Shown: in pieces, positions 14,666 to 21,328 of the stretch
Layout: every line of letters begins with the position of its first letter
Position numbering within the stretch: position 1 is the stretch's first letter
Assembly (NCBI GenBank): GCA_016199665.1
Contig: JACQGG010000218.1
Location: 1-21,328, forward strand
From: Acidobacteriota bacterium
Lineage (GTDB): Bacteria; Acidobacteriota; UBA6911; JACQSX01
DNA: 21,328 nt
Direction: 5' to 3'
Position numbers and translations under genes: made by a program
Notes under the pieces: generated by a model
Databases searched by the model: none
What the model was told of the DNA's origin: nothing
Seen by the model: the letters and a program-made list of their open reading frames with translations, nothing else

Positions 14666-17600
14666 ATGTTAAGATTGTTGCGAGCGGCCATCTGTCTCTC
14701 CATCTTTGTTGTTCTTACGCCAGGTTCTCTGTTGGCTCAGAGGCCAACGGGGACCATATCCGGCGTCATCACCGATGAAACCAGGGCAGTGCTGCCCGGA
14801 GTGACAGTCATCGTAACGCACACGCAGACGAATATCGGGAGGACGGTGGTTTCCGACGATCAAGGACGATACCGGGCGCTGAGCCTGGACCCGGGACCTT
14901 ATGATGTGAGAGCCGAGCTGGCGGGCTTTAGCACTGCGGTCCGAAGTGGTATCGAACTGACCATCGGCCGGGACGCAGGGGTCGATATCATTCTCAGACT
15001 CGGTGAAATGACTGAAGAGGTGGTGGTCACGGGCGACGCGCCGTTGGTGGGAACCAGCACGGGGACGTTGGGGGGGGTAGTCAGCCGGGAGCAGATAAGT
15101 GAGCTCCCTCTGGATGGCAGAGGCTACCAGGCCCTGATGGGTTTGCAGCCGGGAGTGATGCTCGTCGCGAAAGCAAAGTCCACTATCACGCAAGGGATGG
15201 GGAGCAAGTTTTCAGTCAGCGGCGCCCGCTATTCTTTCAATCAGTTTTTGCTGGATGGAATGGAGCTCAATGATACCCGAGACAGCACCCCTGCAAGTGT
15301 GGGTGGGAGTGTCATGGGTGTGGAGGCAGTACGCGAATTTGTGGTCCTGACCAACAACTACAGTGCTGAGCATGGACGGAGTGCCGGAGCGGTGATGAGC
15401 GTTGTCACCAAGTCGGGGACGAACCGGTTCCATGGTTCGGTCTACGAGTTTCACCGCAACAGCGCCCTGGATGCCAGGAACTTTTTCGAGGTGGGAGAGG
15501 AGCCGCTCCCCTTCAAACGGAACCAGTTTGGGGTGCAGATGGACGGGCCACTTGTGAGAGATCGAACTTTCTTCATGGTAAATTACGAAGGCTTGAGACA
15601 ACGGTTGGAGGGTCCTGTAAGTTTAGTGACGTTGACGGCGGAGGCGCGCCAGGGGATCCTGCCCGGGAGGCCTCTCATTGCGGTTGATCAGCGCATCAAG
15701 CCGTATCTGGCTCTCTATCCGTTGCCAACACCCGGCGGGGCTGTTTTTCCCGATGGCACGGCGGAATGGCTCTCCGCCTCCAACCTGCCTCTCGACCAGG
15801 ATTATTTCACTGTCCGGATCGATCATCAACTGTCCGGGTCAACTTCGCTGATGGGCCGCTATACGGTTGATGAAGGCGTGCAGAGGAGGAAGGGCGACTC
15901 TTTGTTAGGCGTCGGTACACAGGATAGCTCGGAGGTTCGAAACCTGGCGGTGCAGGCGAAAATGATAGTTAGTCCGACCCTGCTTAACACGTTGATGTTT
16001 GGCATCAATCGGCCCAATGCGACCAACGTGAGTGAGCTGCCGCGAGACATTACTCCGGTTTTTACGGTGGAGGGACAGCCCAAGTTCGGTTCGATCACAG
16101 CGGTGGGCTTGGCTTCACTGAGCCATGGCACTGACGATGTGCAACGCCAGACAGTGATCGATTTCACCAATAGTGCGGTCTATGTGAGGGGCGATCACTC
16201 GCTGAAGTTTGGCGGCACCTTTAAGCGATTTCTTATTAATAACGTGTCGGAATTCAGAGCGGGCGGTGATTGGGAGTTTGATAGTTTAGAAGACCTGTTG
16301 AGAAATCAGCCACGGCGACTGCGAATGCCCGCACCAGGATTTGATCCGGAGAGGAACATACGGCAAAAGATCATCGGTTTTTATGTCCAGGACGATGCCA
16401 GGGTGAGGCCGCTGCTGACCGTGAACTTCGGATTGCGCTATGAGTTCATGACCGTCCCGTATGAGATTGACGGCAAGCAGTCAAACCTGAAGTCGCTGTT
16501 CGATTCCGACATGCATATTGGCAGGCCTATATTTGAGAACCCGTCGCTGAAGAATTTTGCGCCTCGACTTGGCTTTGCGTGGGATGTGTTTGGGGACAGG
16601 AAGATGGCGCTTCGAGGAGGATTCGGCATCTTTCACGGCCAACTCCTGTCCCGGGTGTGGGACCGATCCTTTCGGCGCAATCCGCCCTTTTTCAATTCCG
16701 CCGAAGTAAACTCGCCCGGGCCGATTCCGTTCCCCGAATCGCGAGTGCTGGCTTTGCGAGGGCTGCCCCTGAGCAGGCTCTCGTTGCAGCCAACTGAGTT
16801 TAGCCCGTCGACGCCCTATATGATGCAGTACAACTTCACCCTGCAGCGAGAGATCTTGCCGGCGACGGGGTTGACCGTAGCCTATGTGGGCTCCAGGGGC
16901 GTTCATCTGCCCCGGGTGGTGAGGTGGAATATACGGGGTCCCTGGGAACTGAGGGATGGGAAGAAGTTCTTTGCTCCGGGGCTTCCGCGGCGGAATCCCA
17001 ATTTCGGTGATGTACGGTATCAATCGACAGACGCCAACTCTGCGTACAATGCGCTTCAGTTGGGACTGAGCCGGCGCCTGAGCGCGGGATTTCAGCTGGA
17101 TGCCAACTACACGTTTTCGAGAGCCATCGATGACGGGACGGAAAACCAGTCGCAAGCGTTCGCCGGCACCGAAATCTCTCCTCAAGATCCAGATAACCGC
17201 GCGGATTTTCGGGGGCTGTCCGATATCCATGTTAAGCACTCGTTCGTGTTGAACACTGTCTATCAACTCCCGTGGGGGAGAGAATTAACAGGGCTGGCGG
17301 GTAAGTTGACGAGTGGCTGGGGACTCAGCGGAATTCTCCGCGTGGCCAGCGGCTCGCCGTTCCTTGTGGTGCTGGGTACGGACCGGGCGCGGACAGGAGA
17401 GCCTACTGGCCAGCGTCCCAACCTGAGGCCTGGCTTCAGTAGCAATCCTATCCTGGGCGGTGTGGATCAATACTTTGACATCAATGCCTTCGAACTTCAG
17501 CCGGTGGGTTTCTTGGGGAATCTGGGTCGAAACACGCTGCTCGGCCCCGGCATGGCGACGGCCGACTTTTCGCTGCTGAAGAACATTGGGGTTGGCGCGG

Positions 17601-17803
17601 CTCCGGGGGACTTTCGGATTCAGTTCCGGGCGGAATTTTTCAATGTCTTCAACCGCGCCAACTTTGACGTTCCACAACCGGTCAGCACCGGCGCAGTGCA
17701 GGTCCTGAACGCAGTTGGCGAACCGATTCTCAGCTCAGTGAGGTTGACGAGTACGACAACCTCGCCGCGGCAGATCCAGTTTGGCGTGAAAATTCTTTTC
17801 TAG
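14666..17803 (+). CDS. Oar-like TonB-dependent receptor, cassette 2
   Basis: Second outer-membrane receptor, 1045 aa, with the same architecture as the receptor at 7520: signal (about 1-25), carboxypeptidase-regulatory domain (about 26-110; SGVITDETRAVLPGVTVIV, SDDQGRYRALSLDPG), plug (about 111-245; ELPLDGRGYQALMGLQPG, SVSGARYSFNQFLLDGM), and barrel ending IQFGVKILF. Shared strings such as AEHGRSAG, KSGTNRFHGSVYEFHRNSAL and NPSLKNFAPRLGFAWD show the two are paralogues, clearly diverged rather than a recent copy. The ATG at 14666 is preferred (AAGGAGG 4 nt upstream) over a GTG at 14648 that lies inside that region. It is followed after 116 nt by the second propeller gene, giving the same two-gene order as cassette 1. 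Substrate unknown. Confidence 0.92.
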   Translation: MLRLLRAAICLSIFVVLTPGSLLAQRPTGTISGVITDETRAVLPGVTVIVTHTQTNIGRTVVSDDQGRYRALSLDPGPYDVRAELAGFSTAVRSGIELTIGRDAGVDIILRLGEMTEEVVVTGDAPLVGTSTGTLGGVVSREQISELPLDGRGYQALMGLQPGVMLVAKAKSTITQGMGSKFSVSGARYSFNQFLLDGMELNDTRDSTPASVGGSVMGVEAVREFVVLTNNYSAEHGRSAGAVMSVVTKSGTNRFHGSVYEFHRNSALDARNFFEVGEEPLPFKRNQFGVQMDGPLVRDRTFFMVNYEGLRQRLEGPVSLVTLTAEARQGILPGRPLIAVDQRIKPYLALYPLPTPGGAVFPDGTAEWLSASNLPLDQDYFTVRIDHQLSGSTSLMGRYTVDEGVQRRKGDSLLGVGTQDSSEVRNLAVQAKMIVSPTLLNTLMFGINRPNATNVSELPRDITPVFTVEGQPKFGSITAVGLASLSHGTDDVQRQTVIDFTNSAVYVRGDHSLKFGGTFKRFLINNVSEFRAGGDWEFDSLEDLLRNQPRRLRMPAPGFDPERNIRQKIIGFYVQDDARVRPLLTVNFGLRYEFMTVPYEIDGKQSNLKSLFDSDMHIGRPIFENPSLKNFAPRLGFAWDVFGDRKMALRGGFGIFHGQLLSRVWDRSFRRNPPFFNSAEVNSPGPIPFPESRVLALRGLPLSRLSLQPTEFSPSTPYMMQYNFTLQREILPATGLTVAYVGSRGVHLPRVVRWNIRGPWELRDGKKFFAPGLPRRNPNFGDVRYQSTDANSAYNALQLGLSRRLSAGFQLDANYTFSRAIDDGTENQSQAFAGTEISPQDPDNRADFRGLSDIHVKHSFVLNTVYQLPWGRELTGLAGKLTSGWGLSGILRVASGSPFLVVLGTDRARTGEPTGQRPNLRPGFSSNPILGGVDQYFDINAFELQPVGFLGNLGRNTLLGPGMATADFSLLKNIGVGAAPGDFRIQFRAEFFNVFNRANFDVPQPVSTGAVQVLNAVGEPILSSVRLTSTTTSPRQIQFGVKILF

Positions 17804-17864
17804 CCGGCTCGGGGCCTGCTGCTGAGTGGGGATACTTGGGGAACTCAAGATTGAAAGTGACGGG

Positions 17865-17888
17865 CTCTAAAGCGAACTCTAAAGCGAA
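17865..17888 (+). repeat. Perfect 12-bp tandem repeat before propeller gene 2
   Basis: CTCTAAAGCGAA occurs twice head to tail (17865-17876, 17877-17888) in the 116-nt gap between receptor 2 and propeller gene 2, ending 31 nt before the ATG. It lies just upstream of the AAGGGAGG ribosome-binding site. It could be a binding site pair or replication slippage. Confidence 0.85.
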
Positions 17889-17919
17889 GGTGAGCGCATT
17901 CTAAGGGAGGTTTTGACCC

Positions 17920-19959
17920 ATGATTAAGAATATCCGTTTGATGGTGTTGGCAGCATTGGCGGGAACATTGATGATGGGGGTTGCGGTACGTTCCGGCCAG
18001 CAGACTAAGGAAGAGGAAAGGCATCCCGTTGTTATAGAACTAGGTAAAGGCGATGCGGCTGCTCTCCGCAAGATTGGAGACCCTTATCCAGTCTTTACCG
18101 GCCTCACGATGGACATGGAGTCAGATGAAGTCATTGTTGCCGATGAAAACCGTGCGTCGCTCCGAACCTTTCCTCGTCAGTTCTCGGCCACTTATCAGGG
18201 AGTAATGGAGCCGCGACGAGAAATCAAGGGACCGAAATCGCAATTAACAAAGATCTGCGCCGTGACGATGTCGCCCGAGTTCGACGAAGTGTATACGGTC
18301 AACAAAGATGTCGGGGATAACATGGTCGTGTTCCCGATTTCTCTGCGCGGCGATGCTGCTCCGAACAGGATATTGAATGTAGACCATGGGGCATGGGGAG
18401 TGTTTTTTGATCCCAGGAATCATGAACTGTTCATCACTCCGCAACACTACAATAAGATTTCGGTGTTCAGCAGGTTGGCGCAGGGAAATGACAAAGAGCT
18501 GCGGTATATTCAAGGGCCGAAAACAGGGCTGGCGAGCCCTCACGGGATTTACATTGATTCCCAGCAGAATGAGATCTATGTGGCAAATCACGGCCATTGG
18601 AGAGAGACAGAGCCGGGTGAGGGAACGCGGGGGCGAGCAGAAGGGGGGCTAGGCTCCTGGGAGGGCGCAGTCCGTCCTCTATCTCCGTCCACAGGCAAGT
18701 TTCTTGGGGCTTCGATAACGGTTCACTCAAGGATCGCCTCGGGTAATACGGCCCCCTTGCGTACCATTCAGGGTCCGAAGACGCGACTCAATTGGCCGGT
18801 AAGCCTTTACGTCGACACAGTCAGTGGACAACTCGCGGTGGCAAACTCGGGGGATGATTCGATCTTGTTTTTTGACCGAAAAGCAGACGGTGATGTGGCT
18901 CCGGCGCGTGTCATTCAAGGTCCGGCCACCGAGATAAATAACCCGACCGGTATTTTCGTTGACACAAAAAGAAACGAGATATGGGTGGCAAACTGGCTGG
19001 GACATAGTGCCACCGTCTATCCGCGGACTGCAGACGGTAACGTGGCGCCAATCCGCGTTCTCCGCAGCGCACCCAAAGGAACTCCTGCAACAGGACTGGG
19101 CGGGGCAGCCGATATAGTGTATGACCCCAAAAGAGACCAGATACTGGCTCCAAATTGAAATGCGACTCCACAAATTGTGGCATTCGCCAGTTCGGCGGAT
19201 GGAAATGTCGCTCCCGTGAGAAGAATTCGAGGGCAGGCCACCTTGTTGTCCCGGACTATCCATAAGATGGCACTGGATCCGGTGCATGATGAGCTATTGG
19301 CGCCCAATCCCTTTGCAGACGCAATACTGTTTTTCGCAGGAGGGGCCGAAGGAAATGCATCGCCCGTTCGCATAATTCAGGGACCAAAGACCCTGTTGGC
19401 GTTTACGGATGTTGTGGAAGTCGATCCGGTACACAACGAGGTTTTTACGACTGAGCGGCGGGCTAATGCAGTCCTCGTGTTCGATCGGACAGACAGGGGT
19501 GATGTTGCACCGAAAAGAATAATTAACGGACCGAGGACCCAGTTGGAGAGACCTGTATACCTGGCTGTAGATCCGGTCAATGACCTGCTGGTGGTGGCGA
19601 ATTCAGGACCCAATAGCATCTTGATTTTTAATCGGACGGACAGCGGAGACGTGGCCCCGAGAGCGATCATTGGAGGCTCTAAAACGGGCATAACGGGTAT
19701 TAGAAAGTTGGCGCTGGTGCCGGAGGCAAGAAATATTCTCGTGTCAGCGCGCACCGGCAGGGGAGACGCGAGCTACAGATTCATTGGACTCTGGAAATAT
19801 GGCGACAAGGGAGATGTGCCGCCGCGGGTTATGGTGAAGGGGTTAGGAGAAGCGGGTTGGGCTATAGAGGCGATTCCAGAGAAAAAGGAACTCTGGACGA
19901 AATTTCAGGATACACCTGACCACTTCCATGCTTATCATTTGCCTCAATTGTTTGAGTGA
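17920..19959 (+). CDS. Candidate selenoprotein: exported beta-propeller-like repeat protein (copy 2)
   Basis: Read through the UGA at codon 413 this is one 679-aa protein, paralogous to the gene at 10779. A signal segment (about 6-22) precedes about 12 repeats of the same pattern (EIYVANHGHW, QLAVANSGDDSILFF, EIWVANWLGHSATVYPRTAD). UGA lies in repeat 7: QILAPN, UGA, NATPQIVAFASSADGN, exactly where copy 1 has its UGA. The only Cys is C113 (KICAVTMSPEFDEVY), matching C124 of copy 1. Conserved His residues H176 (PQHYN) and H362 (WLGHS) have counterparts in copy 1. Repeat 4 carries an insertion of about 40 residues (about 226-264). It ends in TGA as a true stop, with nothing similar beyond. AAGGGAGG lies 9 nt before the ATG. 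Partner of receptor 2. Function unknown; redox or metal chemistry is inferred only from Sec, Cys and His. Confidence 0.8.
19156..19201 (+). promoter_or_regulatory. UGA selenocysteine codon and SECIS-like hairpin, copy 2
   Basis: UGA at 19156-19158; 22 nt later an 8-bp stem CATTCGCC (19181-19188) with GGCGGATG (19194-19201) closes the 5-nt loop AGTTC (19189-19193). Geometry is identical to copy 1. The second stem pair is A-U here and U-A in copy 1, a compensatory exchange. The loop GU at positions 2-3 resembles the loop bases known to matter for SelB binding in E. coli formate dehydrogenase mRNA. Confidence 0.75.
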
Positions 19960-20001
19960 GAGGTCGCCGGCGCAACGATTTGACACAAGGGAGTTTCAGA
20001 G

Positions 20002-20457
20002 TTAAGTCCTGTTGTATACGGCCTTGCGCGTCGTCGTCCCCTGACGAGTGGTGGTTGACTTCTCAACGGTGAGGAGCGACCCGGCGACGCTATACGTGTC
20101 CTTCCCGGACGTCACCACATACCCGTCGCGCGGGCCCGCGTACAGTTCTTTCTTCCACGATACGACGAACGTCGCGCCTACCCACCGGGCCGTCGCCACA
20201 ATTCTGCCCTGCTGCAAGTAGGAGGTTTCCGTGCCGTCGGTTTTGTACGGCATGTTCACGGTCCCCTGGCGCACGACTACATCAGCCGGCGACTGCGTGA
20301 TGACCAACTGATTGCCGGCCAGGCCGGCCGCCGGCTGCGGATCGCTCTTGGCCGCGTCCAGAGTCCACGTTCCGGAGAGATCAGGCGCGGCCGGGGCGGC
20401 TGATAGTACCGGCAGTGCCAACGTCACGGCCAGGCCGGTGACAATCACTAATTGCAT
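20002..20457 (-). CDS. Small secreted lipocalin-like hypothetical protein
   Basis: A 151-aa protein with a clear signal peptide (LVIVTGLAVTLALPVLSAAP, probable cleavage near residues 20-25). The mature start DLSGTWTLDAAKSDP is typical of small exported proteins in Acidobacteria and relatives that adopt a lipocalin-like or beta-sandwich fold; later strands include GRIVATARWVGATFVVSWKK and SLLTVEKSTTTRQGTTTRKA. No catalytic motif. The ATG at 20455-20457 is preferred to the upstream one at 20493 because AAAGGAG lies 7 nt before it. It is convergent with propeller gene 2 (gap 42 nt) and 51 nt downstream of the PA14-domain gene on the same strand, so these two may be co-transcribed. Function unknown. 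Confidence 0.7.
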   Translation of the reverse strand: MQLVIVTGLAVTLALPVLSAAPAAPDLSGTWTLDAAKSDPQPAAGLAGNQLVITQSPADVVVRQGTVNMPYKTDGTETSYLQQGRIVATARWVGATFVVSWKKELYAGPRDGYVVTSGKDTYSVAGSLLTVEKSTTTRQGTTTRKAVYNRT

Positions 20458-20508
20458 CGCTCTGCTCCTTTGGTTGCGGCGGATTCTATGCATGCCGATT
20501 TCTGGCCG

Positions 20509-21328
20509 TTATCTCAACTTCCAGGACACCTTCGCTCTGGCGGCAGCGGTGTTTTCGTAGTACTCGACCTTCACGCGATGCACGCCGGCGGCGAGGGTCT
20601 TGTCAAAGGTATAGGTCGTCGCCGTGTTGACATTGACCCATTTATTCAAGGCCAGGCTGCCGCCCACCCACACTCGGATTCCATCGTTGGCCACGATCGT
20701 GAACCGGTACTTGCCGCTCGTGTTAAAGTTCCAGTCACCCGTCCACCTGGCGCTAAACGTATCGGCTCCCATGCCCGCGACGGGCGCCCCCGTGCCCCAA
20801 TCAAAATCAATCGAAGCGTCGACGCGGACGGCGGACAGGGTCGTAAGCGCCATGTCGTCAAAGTATTCGGCCGAGTACGCGTTCGCCGACGCGACGGGCA
20901 GGACGCCGATGCTGGTCAACGGCGTAGAGTCCCCGAAATCCCCGTTCCCAGCCTGGGTCATTCGCCACCTGAAATCATAGTTGCCTGCCACACCGGGAGC
21001 GGCGACGCTGAACCCGAAGGTTTTCTGGTTGCCAGGGAAGACAATTTCACCCGGGTTCAAGGCAACCTGGCTGATTGCCCAGGCCGAGCTGGCCACATTC
21101 CTCAGCGCATAATTGGAGTCCCAGGTCCAATTCGAACTGGAGCCGTTATTCGTCATGGTGACTGTGGCTGGATAAGTCTTGCCGGCGATCATTATTGGCG
21201 GAACCTGCTGCGCCCCAAATTGAGCCGAATTGAGGGGATTGTTGGTATAGACCGTCGAAGTGTACCCGGAGGTGATGATGGCGCTTGCAAAGGTCTGCCT
21301 AAACACGGCTCCGCTTTCGGCGAGCAGG
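20509..21328 (-). CDS. NBR1-Ig-like and PA14 domain protein, 3' part
   Basis: The coding frame is open to the window edge, so the N-terminus lies outside; 272 residues are visible. A region with PATVTMTNNGSSSNWTWDSN, NPGEIVFPGNQKTFGFSVAAP and GNYDFRWRMTQAGNGDFGDS matches the pattern of NBR1-type Ig-like domains found in bacterial surface proteins. The C-terminal about 120 residues form a PA14 domain: AEYFDDMALTTL, FSARWTGDWNFNTSGKYRF, NDGIRVWVGGSLALNKWVN, GVHRVKVEYYE, ending KVSWKLR. PA14 domains bind carbohydrates or mediate adhesion in many exported enzymes. The protein is thus probably secreted, and may have a catalytic domain upstream of the window. A GTG at 21304-21306 exists but lies inside continuous coding sequence. 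Confidence 0.8.
   Translation of the reverse strand, partial: LLAESGAVFRQTFASAIITSGYTSTVYTNNPLNSAQFGAQQVPPIMIAGKTYPATVTMTNNGSSSNWTWDSNYALRNVASSAWAISQVALNPGEIVFPGNQKTFGFSVAAPGVAGNYDFRWRMTQAGNGDFGDSTPLTSIGVLPVASANAYSAEYFDDMALTTLSAVRVDASIDFDWGTGAPVAGMGADTFSARWTGDWNFNTSGKYRFTIVANDGIRVWVGGSLALNKWVNVNTATTYTFDKTLAAGVHRVKVEYYENTAAARAKVSWKLR

Noticed and set aside
17920..19158. Nonsense pseudogenes in both propeller genes
   Set aside because: The same position in two diverged paralogues, no other lesion in either gene, and intact downstream repeats and hairpin argue against decay.
1..21328. CRISPR arrays, tRNA/rRNA genes, insertion sequences
   Set aside because: No regularly spaced direct repeats, no cloverleaf or rRNA-like sequence, and no transposase-like product were recognised. 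In particular no tRNA-Sec or sel gene is in the window, so the Sec machinery must be sought elsewhere.

Overview
The window reads like a chromosomal segment of an acidobacterium-like, GC-rich Gram-negative heterotroph. The main reason is the two Oar-like TonB-dependent receptors, each with an N-terminal carboxypeptidase-regulatory domain, a plug and a large barrel ending in W or F. That type is very abundant in Acidobacteriota, but the assignment is inference. UGA is an ordinary terminator in several genes here (RDD protein, permease, ChrB-like protein, the natural end of the second propeller gene), so the standard code applies.

Layout. (1) 127-564 (-) is a small RDD membrane protein, followed by a 569-base gene-free stretch with short repeats and GC-rich hairpins. 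(2) 1134-2960 (+) is an exported amidohydrolase_3-type protein with altered metal ligands. (3) 3102-5956 (-) is an Fe(III)/2-component type ABC uptake operon: lipoprotein binding protein, double-domain permease, and an ATPase reduced to a deletion remnant. (4) 6132-6584 (+) is a ChrB C-terminal-like protein, convergent with and overlapping a secreted LamG/DUF1080-like protein (6432-7277, -). (5) 7520-12878 (+) is a two-gene cassette: TonB-dependent receptor plus a secreted repeat (NHL/beta-propeller-like) protein. (6) 12882-14318 (-) is a membrane-anchored Gly-rich protein preceded by a possible 16-codon leader ORF. (7) 14666-19959 (+) is a second, diverged copy of the receptor plus propeller cassette. 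(8) 20002-20457 (-) is a small secreted protein, and 20509-21328 (-) is the 3' part of a protein with an NBR1-Ig-like region and a PA14 domain.

The main discovery candidate is in the two cassettes. Both propeller genes are interrupted at the same alignment position by an in-frame UGA (12039-12041 and 19156-19158), in the middle of a repeat blade, and both continue in the same frame with conserved sequence for about 270 more codons. Exactly 22 nt after each UGA is an 8-bp hairpin with a 5-nt loop whose second base is G. One stem pair is swapped between the copies (U-A to A-U) through changes at codon third positions. This matches what is known of bacterial SECIS elements, so I interpret both genes as selenoproteins: previously undescribed to my knowledge, exported, about 12-blade proteins of 699 and 679 residues with one Sec and one conserved mature-region Cys, each paired with an outer-membrane receptor. 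A conventional annotation would split each into two proteins and miss the Sec.
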